A stretch of 64,000 nt of DNA from Thermincola ferriacetica. GTDB taxonomy: Bacteria > Bacillota > Thermincolia > Thermincolales > Thermincolaceae. The translations under genes were made by a program, and so were the position numbers. The notes under the pieces are model-generated. The model was given only the letters and a program-made list of their open reading frames with translations, did not search any database and had not been told where the DNA came from. The stretch lies in contig NZ_LGTE01000001.1 in assembly GCF_001263415.1 (NCBI RefSeq), forward strand, positions 62,001 to 126,000, given 5' to 3'. Of this stretch, positions 35,062-43,499 are shown piece by piece; position 1 is the first letter of the stretch, and each line of letters opens with the position of its first letter.

Positions 35062-36579
35062 ATGGCAAAAGGAAAGGTATATTTAATCGGAGCCGGTCCG
35101 GGAGACCCCAAACTGATAACGGTAAAAGGTCTGGAGTGCATTCAGAAGGCTGATGTTATAGTTTATGACCGGTTAGCCAGCCCCAGGCTGCTTACCTATG
35201 CCCGGCCGGATGCCGAACTTATTTATGTGGGAAAATCCCCGGACCGTCATACCTTAAAGCAGGACGAAATTAATATGGTTCTGGTGGAAAAAGCCCTTGC
35301 AGGTAAAAACGTTGCCCGTCTAAAAGGCGGTGACCCTTATGTTTTCGGACGCGGCGGCGAAGAGGCAGAAAAATTGATTGAGTACGGCATTGAGTTTGAA
35401 GTGGTACCGGGCATAACTGCCGGTATTGCCGTCCCTGCTTATGCCGGTATTCCCGTTACCCACCGTGATTTTACCTCTACCTTGGGTATTATTACGGGGA
35501 ATGAGGACCCCACCAAGGAAGATAGTTCCATTGACTGGAGTAAGATATCTACAGGGATAGGGACATTGGTATTCTATATGGGGATGGCGAACCTGCCTCA
35601 TATTGTGGACAAGCTCATAGCCAACGGTCGCCCCGCAGATACACCCATTGCCTTGATCCGCTGGGGGACTAGGCCTGAACAGCAAACCCTGGTAGGCACG
35701 TTGGCTGACATTGTGGATAAAGCCAGGGCTGCTGAGTTTAAGAACCCGGCCATCATTATTGTCGGGGAAGTTGTTACCTTGCGGGATAAATTATCCTGGT
35801 TTGAAAAGAAGCCGCTTTTCGGTAAACGGGTATTGGTTACTCGTTCCAGGGAGCAGGCCAGCGCTCTGTCCGAGAAAATCGAAGCCTTGGGGGGCGAGCC
35901 ATGGGAATTTCCCACTATCGATATTGCTGAACCCGACGATTTCGGTCCCATGGACAGGGCCATTGAAGAAATAGAAAAGTACGACTGGATTATTCTGACC
36001 AGTGTAAACGGCGTTAAGTCTTTTTTCAAAAGATTGAATGATAAGACCAAAGATATCAGGGATTTAAAAGGAATTCGTTTATGTGCTATTGGGCCCAAGA
36101 CCCGGGAAGAATTGGAAAAATACGGCTTGAGGTGCGATTTTGTACCCAATGAATACCGGGCCGAGGCAATTATTGAAGGCTTGAAAAACGAGGATATGTC
36201 CGGCAAGAAGGTTCTCTTGCCTAGAGCTGACATTGCCCGTAAGATTATTCCCGATACTTTAAAAGAATTGGGCGCTGAAATTGAGGAAGTTGTTGCCTAT
36301 AAAACAGTGATGGGTGCAGGTAACGCTCAATTGCTCAGGGATATGTTAGCCGAGAAGAAACTGCAGATACTGACTTTTACCAGTTCTTCTACGGTGAAAA
36401 ACTTTGTCCAAATGCTTGATGCACCGAATTTACAGGATTTACTGGCTGATGTTACGGTAGCCAGCATTGGTCCCATTACCTCTAATACGGCCAAGGAACT
36501 GGGGATCCGCGTGGATGTGGAAGCACAGGAATACACAATAGACGGTTTAGTTGAGGCCATTTTGAAAAGTGTTCAATAA
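35062..36579 (+). CDS. cobA-hemD: Fused uroporphyrinogen-III C-methyltransferase and uroporphyrinogen-III synthase
   Basis: 505 residues with two enzymes. Residues ~1-245 are the SAM-dependent methyltransferase (LIGAGPGDPKLIT, LKGGDPYVFGRGGEEAE, PGITAGIAVPAYAGIPVTHR). Residues ~255-500 are HemD (RVLVTRSREQASALSEKIEALGG, LTSVNGVKSFF, TFTSSSTVKNF). Together they close hydroxymethylbilane to uroporphyrinogen III and methylate it to precorrin-2. This fusion is common in Clostridia. Start is 2 bases after hemC, with the ribosome site AGGAG inside hemC. Confidence 0.96.
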   Translation: MAKGKVYLIGAGPGDPKLITVKGLECIQKADVIVYDRLASPRLLTYARPDAELIYVGKSPDRHTLKQDEINMVLVEKALAGKNVARLKGGDPYVFGRGGEEAEKLIEYGIEFEVVPGITAGIAVPAYAGIPVTHRDFTSTLGIITGNEDPTKEDSSIDWSKISTGIGTLVFYMGMANLPHIVDKLIANGRPADTPIALIRWGTRPEQQTLVGTLADIVDKARAAEFKNPAIIIVGEVVTLRDKLSWFEKKPLFGKRVLVTRSREQASALSEKIEALGGEPWEFPTIDIAEPDDFGPMDRAIEEIEKYDWIILTSVNGVKSFFKRLNDKTKDIRDLKGIRLCAIGPKTREELEKYGLRCDFVPNEYRAEAIIEGLKNEDMSGKKVLLPRADIARKIIPDTLKELGAEIEEVVAYKTVMGAGNAQLLRDMLAEKKLQILTFTSSSTVKNFVQMLDAPNLQDLLADVTVASIGPITSNTAKELGIRVDVEAQEYTIDGLVEAILKSVQ

Positions 36580-36654
36580 GGTTTAATATTAGGTGATATG
36601 CCTGATGGAAAACTTTTTATGAACAACAATCTTTAATGTAAAGGGGGATCTCCC

Positions 36655-37830
36655 GTGATTAGCGTTACAAAACTGTTATGCGGAGAAAGTTATTTCGGTG
36701 ATACCTTGCGTTACGCTGCGGATACAAAAGGCGCCAAACATGGTACCACTCACGGTATGGGACCTGTGGTTGTATGGAATTCAACAAGAACCTGTAATCT
36801 CAAGTGTATCCACTGCTATGCCCATGCTGACGCTAAAAAGTTTGAGGGCGAGCTGACCACTGAGGAAGCTAAGAAATTCATTGACGATTTGGCTGAATTT
36901 AAAGTGCCCGTATTATTATTCTCCGGCGGCGAGCCTTTAATTCGCCCTGATTTCTTCGAGCTTGCCGAATATGCGGCCAGCAAAGGCATTCGCCCCACTA
37001 TTTCCACTAACGGTACTTTGATAGATAAAGAAACTGCCAAAAGAATCAAGAAGATTGGTGTAGGTTATGTGGGTATCAGCCTTGACGGTTTAAGAGAGGA
37101 CAATGACAATTTCCGTAAACACCCGGGCGCCTTTGATGCCGCTTTGCGGGGTATCAGAAACTGCCTTGAAATTGGTCAGAGGGTTGGCCTGCGTTTTACC
37201 ATTAATCGCCACAATATTCATGCCCTGAACGATATTCTTGACCTTATAGAGGAAGAAGGTATTCCCCGTGTATGCTTCTACCATTTGGTATACTCCGGCA
37301 GGGGTAGCGAAATGGTCAAGGAAGACATTACCAGGGAAGAAGCCAGAGCGGCTATGGACCTGATTATGGACAGGACCATTGATTTCCACCGCCGCGGTCT
37401 GCAAAAAGAGATTCTTACCGTGGACAACCATTGCGACGCGGTATACATGTACCTGCGGGCTAAAGAAAAATATCCCGAATTAGCTGACCGGGCTTATGAG
37501 CTGATGATGACTAACGGAGGCAACCGCACAGGTATTGCTATCGGTGATGTTGACTGGTATGGCAACGTACACCCGGACCAATTCACCCAAAACCATACCT
37601 TTGGTAATGTTAAAGAACGTAAATTCGGTGAAATCTGGACCGATATGTCTAACCCGATTCTGGCCGGTCTAAAGGACAGGAAGCCATTATTAAAAGGACG
37701 CTGTGCCAAGTGCAAATGGCTGAACGTCTGCAACGGTAACTTCCGGGCTCGGGCAGAAGCCGTAACCGGAGACTTCTGGGAGTCCGATCCCGCTTGTTAC
37801 CTGACCGACGAAGAAATTGGCATTGCGTAA
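36655..37830 (+). CDS. ahbC: 12,18-didecarboxysiroheme deacetylase (AhbC / NirJ1-type radical SAM)
   Basis: In the siroheme-dependent pathway AhbC removes two acetate groups from 12,18-didecarboxysiroheme to give Fe-coproporphyrin III. The 391-residue protein has the radical SAM triad CNLKCIHC (after NSTRT), the SAM-binding FSGGEPL, and a C-terminal auxiliary cluster region [21 protein letters not shown] 36655 follows AAGGGGGATC. Assignment to AhbC rather than AhbD rests on the longer N-terminus ([18 protein letters not shown]) and on the presence of a separate AhbD downstream. Confidence 0.92.
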   Translation: MISVTKLLCGESYFGDTLRYAADTKGAKHGTTHGMGPVVVWNSTRTCNLKCIHCYAHADAKKFEGELTTEEAKKFIDDLAEFKVPVLLFSGGEPLIRPDFFELAEYAASKGIRPTISTNGTLIDKETAKRIKKIGVGYVGISLDGLREDNDNFRKHPGAFDAALRGIRNCLEIGQRVGLRFTINRHNIHALNDILDLIEEEGIPRVCFYHLVYSGRGSEMVKEDITREEARAAMDLIMDRTIDFHRRGLQKEILTVDNHCDAVYMYLRAKEKYPELADRAYELMMTNGGNRTGIAIGDVDWYGNVHPDQFTQNHTFGNVKERKFGEIWTDMSNPILAGLKDRKPLLKGRCAKCKWLNVCNGNFRARAEAVTGDFWESDPACYLTDEEIGIA

Positions 37831-37843
37831 AGAGGTGAACAGT

Positions 37844-38827
37844 ATGGCATTTCCTATTACCAGAATGCGGCGTTTACGTGTTAACGAGGTTATGCGCCGC
37901 ATGGTTAGGGAAAATAAACTGACTGTTGATGATCTGATTTATCCACTGTTTGTTACCAACGGCGAAAATGTTATTAACCCGGTGGCATCAATGCCGGGAA
38001 TTGCTCAGATGTCGGTGGATAATATTCTGAAAGAATGTAAGGAGATAGTGGAATTAGGAATTCCGGCTGTCCTTTTATTCGGCATCCCAGCCTATAAGGA
38101 TGAAATAGGTTCTTCTGCTTATGATGATGAAGAGGCTGTCCAAAGGGCTATCAGAGCTATTAAAAAGGAATATCCTGATCTGCTGGTTATTCCGGACCTA
38201 TGTATGTGTGAATACACCAGCCACGGCCACTGCGGTATTCTGGACGAAAAAGGGAATGTCATAAATGATGAGACGTTGAAGGTTCTGGCTAAAATTGCTC
38301 TTTCTTACGCCAGGGCCGGGGCAGACATGGTTGCTCCTTCCGATATGATGGACGGGCGCGTGGGAGCTATCCGAGAAGCTTTGGATACCAATGGTTTTGA
38401 AAACATTCCCATTATGTCGTATTCAGCCAAGTATGCTTCTGCATATTACGGTCCTTTCCGGGATGTGGCTGAATCTGCTCCCCAGTTCGGTGACCGACGG
38501 GGTTACCAGATGGATCCAGCCAATGGGGATGAAGCCATCAGGGAAACCCGGCTGGATGTGGAGGAAGGCGCAGATATTATTATGGTTAAACCGGCTTTGG
38601 CTTACATGGATATCATGTACAGACTGAAGCAGGAGTTTAAGATGCCGTTGGCGGCTTATAACGTCAGTGGGGAATATTCTATGATTAAGGCAGCTTCCCA
38701 AAATGGGTGGATAGACGAAAAGAGAGTGGTCTTAGAGACTTTGACCGGTATGAAAAGAGCGGGTGCAGACATTATTATCACTTACCACGCCAAAGACGTG
38801 GCTAAGTGGTTAAAGGAGGATAAATAA
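37844..38827 (+). CDS. hemB: Delta-aminolevulinic acid dehydratase (porphobilinogen synthase)
   Basis: Condenses two aminolevulinates to porphobilinogen. The 327-residue protein carries a zinc-type site, Cys120, Cys122 and Cys130 in [15 protein letters not shown], and the two active-site lysine regions [15 protein letters not shown] and [13 protein letters not shown] 37844 after AGAGGTGA, 13 bases beyond the ahbC stop; a longer frame from 37817 overlaps ahbC and is rejected. Confidence 0.97.
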   Translation: MAFPITRMRRLRVNEVMRRMVRENKLTVDDLIYPLFVTNGENVINPVASMPGIAQMSVDNILKECKEIVELGIPAVLLFGIPAYKDEIGSSAYDDEEAVQRAIRAIKKEYPDLLVIPDLCMCEYTSHGHCGILDEKGNVINDETLKVLAKIALSYARAGADMVAPSDMMDGRVGAIREALDTNGFENIPIMSYSAKYASAYYGPFRDVAESAPQFGDRRGYQMDPANGDEAIRETRLDVEEGADIIMVKPALAYMDIMYRLKQEFKMPLAAYNVSGEYSMIKAASQNGWIDEKRVVLETLTGMKRAGADIIITYHAKDVAKWLKEDK

Positions 38828-38828
38828 A

Positions 38829-39824
38829 ATGATTGTATCCTGGAATACGACCAACCAGTGCAATATGTATTGTGACCACTGCTACCGCGATGCCGGCGCC
38901 AAAGCCACTGAGGAATTAAATACGGAAGAAGGTAAGGCGTTACTTGATGAAATCGCCAAAGCGGGCTTTAAGATAATGATTTTCAGCGGCGGTGAGCCTT
39001 TTATGAGAGAAGATATTTTTGATCTGGTGGCTCACGCTAAAAAATTAGGTTTGCATCCTGTTTTCGGCACCAATGGAACCCTGATTACCCCGGATGTGGC
39101 CAAGAAGCTTAAAGAGCTGGGTGTCATGGGGGTTGGTATCAGTCTGGACAGTTTGGATAAAGAGAAACATGACAATCTCAGGAAGCTTAAAGGCGCCTGG
39201 GATGGGGCGGTACAGGGCATGATTAACTGCCGCGAAGCGGGAGTTCCGTTTCAGGTCCATACCACTTTGATGGACTGGAACTACGACGAAGCTGAGGCCA
39301 TTACTGATTTTGCCGTAGAGATCGGCGCCAAGGCTCATCATTTCTTCTTCCTTGTACCGACCGGCAGGGCAAAAAACATTGAGGAAGAATCTTTACGGGC
39401 TGAGCAGTACGAAAACATCCTGACCAGAATTATGAAAAAACAGCAGGAGGTAGATATTGAACTCAAGCCTACCTGTGCGCCGCAATTTATGAGAATAGCC
39501 AAGCAAATGGGTATGGACCTGCGCTTTGGCCGTGGTTGTCTGGCCGGCACATCTTACTGCATTATCAGCCCGAAAGGCAAGGTACAGCCTTGCGCTTATA
39601 TGGATATGGAGATTGGCAATGTTCGTGAAACGCCTTTCAGTGAAATATGGGCCAACAGTGAAGTGTTTAAAACCCTGAGGACGATGGATTATAAAGGTGG
39701 ATGCGGCACCTGTGGTTATAAGAAAATCTGCGGCGGCTGCCGGGCGCGGGCAGCATTCTATAACGATGGCGATTACATGGCCGAAGAGCCATGGTGCTTA
39801 TACCACGGAAGGAAAGGGTATTAG
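38829..39824 (+). CDS. ahbD: Haem synthase (AhbD / NirJ2-type radical SAM)
   Basis: Final step of the siroheme-dependent pathway: oxidative decarboxylation of Fe-coproporphyrin III to haem b. 331 residues with the radical SAM triad CNMYCDHC, FSGGEPFMRED, and a SPASM-like C-terminus with CGTCGYKKICGGCRARA. It begins immediately after the hemB stop (ATG 38829). AhbC and AhbD are paralogous; position and the short N-terminus (IVSWNTTNQC) support AhbD. Confidence 0.92.
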   Translation: MIVSWNTTNQCNMYCDHCYRDAGAKATEELNTEEGKALLDEIAKAGFKIMIFSGGEPFMREDIFDLVAHAKKLGLHPVFGTNGTLITPDVAKKLKELGVMGVGISLDSLDKEKHDNLRKLKGAWDGAVQGMINCREAGVPFQVHTTLMDWNYDEAEAITDFAVEIGAKAHHFFFLVPTGRAKNIEEESLRAEQYENILTRIMKKQQEVDIELKPTCAPQFMRIAKQMGMDLRFGRGCLAGTSYCIISPKGKVQPCAYMDMEIGNVRETPFSEIWANSEVFKTLRTMDYKGGCGTCGYKKICGGCRARAAFYNDGDYMAEEPWCLYHGRKGY

Positions 39825-39826
39825 TT

Positions 39827-40282
39827 ATGGACAGCCTGGACAAACAACTGCTAACCCTTATTCAGAGTGACTTTCCCATAACGCCGGAACCTTTCAAGGA
39901 ACTGGCGCTAACTTTAGGGACCACCGAAGAAGATGTAATTGCGCGCCTGCAGAAGCTTAAAGAAGAGGGAATTATCCGCCGCATCGGAGGTATTTTTGAC
40001 TCCAAAAAACTGGGGTATTTCAGTACCCTGTGTGCCATCAAAGTTCCTGAAGAACGAATTGACGAAGTTGCTGAACTGATCAACAGTTACCCTGGGGTAA
40101 CCCATAACTACCTGCGCCAACATGAATATAACATGTGGTTCACTCTAATTGCGTTAAGCAGCCAGGCCGTGGAGGATATCCTGGAAGAGATGCGCCGGCG
40201 CACCGGGATTAAGGATTTAATAAACCTGCCGGCCATAAACTTTTTCAAAATCAAGGTAAACTTTAACCTGAATGAGGTGTAA
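39827..40282 (+). CDS. ahbA: Siroheme decarboxylase subunit alpha (Lrp/AsnC-like)
   Basis: Decarboxylates siroheme together with AhbB to 12,18-didecarboxysiroheme. 151 residues with an N-terminal winged-helix segment (EEDVIARLQKLKEEGIIRRIGGIFDSKKLGY) and an AsnC-type ligand domain (VTHNYLRQHEYNMWFTLIA), as in NirD/L/G/H. ATG 39827 follows GGAAAGGG; the frame from 39791 overlaps ahbD. Ends in TAATG overlap with ahbB. Confidence 0.93.
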   Translation: MDSLDKQLLTLIQSDFPITPEPFKELALTLGTTEEDVIARLQKLKEEGIIRRIGGIFDSKKLGYFSTLCAIKVPEERIDEVAELINSYPGVTHNYLRQHEYNMWFTLIALSSQAVEDILEEMRRRTGIKDLINLPAINFFKIKVNFNLNEV

Positions 40283-40284
40283 TG

Positions 40285-40758
40285 ATGTTTACTGAGTTGG
40301 ACAAACGGATAATTCGAGAGCTTCAGGAAGATTTACCATTAACATCCAGGCCATACAAGGTTATTGCCGATAAAATAGGTATTACCGAAGAAGAATTGTT
40401 AGCTAAGGTTCGGGAATTTGTTGACAAAGGTATTATCCGCAGGTTCGGGGCGGCTTTAAGGCACCGGGAGGTTGGTTTTACGGCCAATGCCATGGTGGTA
40501 TGGGATGTTCCGGATGAAAAGACCAGGGAAGTAGGCGCTATTATGGCCGGTTTTCCTGAGGTCAGTCATTGTTACCAGCGGCCAAGGTACCCGGGCTGGC
40601 CGTATAATATGTTTACTATGGTACATGGCCTGAGTAAAGAGGAATGTGAAGCTACCGCGGCCAGGATTGCCGAAAGGACCGGTATTAAAAAGTATGATTT
40701 GTTGTATAGTACAGCTGAATTAAAGAAGGATAGTATGAAGTATTTTATGGAAGAATAA
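40285..40758 (+). CDS. ahbB: Siroheme decarboxylase subunit beta (Lrp/AsnC-like)
   Basis: Partner of AhbA. 157 residues with the same winged-helix plus AsnC-domain plan (VDKGIIRRFGAALRHREVGFTANAMVVWDV; VSHCYQRPRYPGWPYNMFTMVHG). The HCYQRP segment includes the histidine region implicated in substrate binding in this family. Two start codons are adjacent (ATG 40282 and 40285); the second is better spaced from GAGGTG at 40274-40279. A hairpin follows before hemL. Confidence 0.92.
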   Translation: MFTELDKRIIRELQEDLPLTSRPYKVIADKIGITEEELLAKVREFVDKGIIRRFGAALRHREVGFTANAMVVWDVPDEKTREVGAIMAGFPEVSHCYQRPRYPGWPYNMFTMVHGLSKEECEATAARIAERTGIKKYDLLYSTAELKKDSMKYFMEE

Positions 40759-40768
40759 GTATGACAGC

Positions 40769-40818
40769 AGCCGGTGGCAGTATTGGAATTGTCCGAAGTT
40801 CTTTTATTGCTACCGGCT
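40769..40818 (+). other. Intercistronic stem-loop between ahbB and hemL
   Basis: AGCCGGTGGCAGTA 40769-40782 pairs with TATTGCTACCGGCT 40805-40818 (14 bp, two G-T pairs, 22-base loop). Only TT then AAATAC follow, so termination is unlikely to be efficient. It may be an mRNA processing or stabilising element. Confidence 0.5.
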
Positions 40819-40863
40819 TTAAATACTTATATAATACTTTTACAGGAAAGGATGGTCCGCAGC

Positions 40864-42156
40864 ATGCATAAAGGTTACCAAAAATCATCAGAGCTTTTTG
40901 AGGAAGCAAAAAATTACATACCCGGAGGTGTGAACAGCCCTGTGCGCGCCTTTAAATCCGTAGGTATGAATCCTGTTTATATAGAAAGGGCACAGGGATC
41001 AAAAATTTATGATGTAGATGGCAATGAGTACATAGATTACGTAGGTTCATGGGGTCCCATGATTTTGGGCCATCAGCACCCGGAAGTAATTGCAGCATTA
41101 AAAGCGTACCTGGAAAAAGGCACCAGTTATGGGGCACCTACGGAGCTGGAAACGGAAATGGCTAAACTGATAGTAGAAGCTCTCCCTTCCGTAGAAATGG
41201 TCCGTATGGTTAACTCCGGAACGGAAGCGACCATGAGCGCTCTCCGCTTGGCCCGGGGATTTACGGGACGTAATAAGATTGTTAAATTTGAAGGCGGTTA
41301 TCACGGACATGCCGATTCCCTGTTGATAAAGGCCGGATCCGGGGCTTTAACCCATGGCGTCCCCACTAGCCCGGGCGTTCCTGAAAACATCGCCGGTAAC
41401 ACCATAACCGCTCAGTTCAACGACCTGGATATGCTGGAAGCAATCTTCAAACTGGAAGGTGACGACATTGCTGCCGTTATCTTAGAACCTGTACCGGGTA
41501 ATATGGGCGTTGTACCGCCAAAACCAGGCTATCTGGAAGGCGTGCGTGAACTGACGCGAAAATATGGCGCATTGTTTATCTGCGACGAGGTTATGACCGG
41601 GTTCCGTGTTGCTTACGGTGGAGCTCAAGTCAAGTACAACATTGACCCGGATATTACCTGTCTTGGCAAGATAATAGGCGGCGGCTTACCCGTTGGCGCC
41701 TATGGCGGTAAAAAAGAGATCATGGAAATGATAGCGCCGGCCGGACCTGTTTACCAAGCCGGAACTTTGTCTGGGAATCCTTTGGCTATGACGGCCGGAA
41801 TTACAACATTGAAGCTGTTGCAGCAACCAGGTGTTTATGAAGAGCTAGAAGAAAAATCCGCCAAACTGGCTGCCGGCCTAAAAAAAGCAGCTGAAGAAGT
41901 GGGTGTAAAAGCCTGCTTTAACCGTGTCGGTTCTATGTTATGTACATTCTTTACCGATGTGGAAGTAGTTGATTACAAAACGGCAGCGACCTCCGATACC
42001 AAAAAGTTCGCCACCTTCTTCCGTACCATGCTGGAGCAGGGGGTGTATTTAGCTCCTTCTCAATTTGAAGCAGCTTTTGTATCGCTTGCCCATTCCGATG
42101 AGGATATTGAGCGGACCATACAGGCCAGTTACAGAGCTTTTGAGGCAGTAAAATAA
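40864..42156 (+). CDS. hemL: Glutamate-1-semialdehyde 2,1-aminomutase
   Basis: PLP enzyme converting glutamate-1-semialdehyde to 5-aminolevulinate. The 430-residue protein has [28 protein letters not shown], the aminotransferase-III DEV motif ([10 protein letters not shown]) and the PLP lysine in [11 protein letters not shown] (Lys269). ATG 40864 follows AAAGGATGG; the longer frame from 40774 runs through the intergenic hairpin and is rejected. Confidence 0.97.
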   Translation: MHKGYQKSSELFEEAKNYIPGGVNSPVRAFKSVGMNPVYIERAQGSKIYDVDGNEYIDYVGSWGPMILGHQHPEVIAALKAYLEKGTSYGAPTELETEMAKLIVEALPSVEMVRMVNSGTEATMSALRLARGFTGRNKIVKFEGGYHGHADSLLIKAGSGALTHGVPTSPGVPENIAGNTITAQFNDLDMLEAIFKLEGDDIAAVILEPVPGNMGVVPPKPGYLEGVRELTRKYGALFICDEVMTGFRVAYGGAQVKYNIDPDITCLGKIIGGGLPVGAYGGKKEIMEMIAPAGPVYQAGTLSGNPLAMTAGITTLKLLQQPGVYEELEEKSAKLAAGLKKAAEEVGVKACFNRVGSMLCTFFTDVEVVDYKTAATSDTKKFATFFRTMLEQGVYLAPSQFEAAFVSLAHSDEDIERTIQASYRAFEAVK

Positions 42157-42242
42157 TTACTAGTTATTGTAGAAATTTGAGGATTTAAAAAGGAATTTAT
42201 TACCTTCCTGCCGAATTAAAATATTCCGTGAGGTGGAGAGCA

Positions 42243-42491
42243 ATGAACAAAAGGGTTTTTATCTCCATAGCGTTAGTGGTGGCATTGTTGCTGGTAATCT
42301 ATTTTTCTGTTACGGCTAAACGGATTCATCCTCCCAAGGAAGAATGGCTGGTCAAGCACAAAGAGGTGGTTGCCAGGAACCAAAATCCCGATAAGTTTTG
42401 TTTGGATTGTCATTATAAAAAATTTGGGCATACAAAAGAGAATTTTTGCAATAAATGCCACAAGGAGTCTGGTGTCAGGCCTGTAAAGTAA
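42243..42491 (+). CDS. Small membrane-anchored dihaem cytochrome
   Basis: 82 residues: an N-terminal membrane helix (~residues 4-22), a charged linker and two haem motifs CLDCH and CNKCH at ~residues 57-79, with a short basic end. GAGGTGGAG precedes ATG 42243. It is the last gene on the haem operon strand, 86 bases after hemL, so probably co-transcribed. It resembles half of a NapC/NrfH-type unit in size. Its role is unknown: it could be a membrane electron shuttle or a haem-related redox partner. Confidence 0.85.
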   Translation: MNKRVFISIALVVALLLVIYFSVTAKRIHPPKEEWLVKHKEVVARNQNPDKFCLDCHYKKFGHTKENFCNKCHKESGVRPVK

Positions 42492-42523
42492 TAGACTAGC
42501 GAGGGAGTAGAGAGGGACTAACT

Positions 42524-43297
42524 ATGGCGGATGCTTACGAACTTTTTCTGGAGAAGCTGCGAAAGAGAAAGGGCCTGGACTTAACAGGTTATAAAAGGCC
42601 CCAGATGGAACGGCGTATAAACAGCCTAATGCGCAGTGTGAAATGTGGCAGCTATGATGATTATCTTGATTTAATGGACAAGGAGCCTCAGCACTGGAGA
42701 AAATTTATCGACACTCTGACAATTAATGTGTCGGAGTTTTATCGGAACCCGCCCCAGTGGGAGGTTTTGCAGCAAAAAATAATTCCCATGCTGCTGGAAA
42801 ATTCCCCGAATTTAAAGGTATGGAGCGCCGGCTGTTCTACGGGCGAAGAGCCTTATACATTGGCCATGATATTCGCTTATAATTTTCCGCGTGTTTCGGT
42901 CAGCATTTTGGCTACCGATATTGACGAAGAGGTCATGGCCAAGGCCAAAAACGGTATTTATAATGAAAAAGCCGTTGCTAACCTGCCCAGGCTATATATA
43001 ACCAAGTATTTTAAGCAGGAAGGGTCTAACTACATTATTGCGGACGAAATAAAAAGAAAAGTTCGGTTCCAAAAGCATAATTTGCTCAAAGATGTGTTTG
43101 ATAAAAACTTTGATCTGATTCTGTGCAGAAATGTGGTTATTTATTTTACGGAAGAAAGTAAATCTGCCCTATATAAAAGGTTTCATGAATCTCTAAAACC
43201 CGGAGGGGTACTTTTTACGGGAAGCACCGAGCAAATTTTTCAGGCCCGGGATATAGGGTTTAAGTTGGTTTCCTCGTTCTTTTATCAAAAAGCCTAA
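42524..43297 (+). CDS. cheR: Chemotaxis protein methyltransferase CheR
   Basis: Methylates glutamates of chemoreceptors using SAM. 257 residues with an N-terminal alpha-helical domain (GYKRPQMERRINSLM), then TLTINVSEFYRNPPQW, the SAM site WSAGCSTGEEPYTLAM, ATDIDEEVMAKAK and ILCRNVVIYF. All are diagnostic of CheR. No other chemotaxis gene is adjacent. A terminator directly follows. Confidence 0.96.
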   Translation: MADAYELFLEKLRKRKGLDLTGYKRPQMERRINSLMRSVKCGSYDDYLDLMDKEPQHWRKFIDTLTINVSEFYRNPPQWEVLQQKIIPMLLENSPNLKVWSAGCSTGEEPYTLAMIFAYNFPRVSVSILATDIDEEVMAKAKNGIYNEKAVANLPRLYITKYFKQEGSNYIIADEIKRKVRFQKHNLLKDVFDKNFDLILCRNVVIYFTEESKSALYKRFHESLKPGGVLFTGSTEQIFQARDIGFKLVSSFFYQKA

Positions 43298-43328
43298 AAG
43301 AAAGAGCATTAGGCTCTTTCTTTTTTTC
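43298..43328 (+). terminator. Terminator after cheR
   Basis: GAAAGAGC 43300-43307 pairs with GCTCTTTC 43313-43320 around ATTAG, followed by TTTTTTT. Confidence 0.9.
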
Positions 43329-43499
43329 TGCACAATAATAGTTTAGTGAACCGATAGAATGATGAAACCATTAAGTTATTTAAAACGGAGTAGTCCGGAA
43401 AATGCAGGATTTTTGTCCGATTCAGTCGAATTGGTAAAAGGTTACTGGAAAAAGTATGTTAATTGGTAAAAGCCTTTTACGCTGAGGGGGATGATGTGA

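Noticed and set aside
40774-40863. N-terminal extension of hemL
   Set aside because: It passes through an intercistronic hairpin and is not part of the conserved HemL start; ATG 40864 has the ribosome site.
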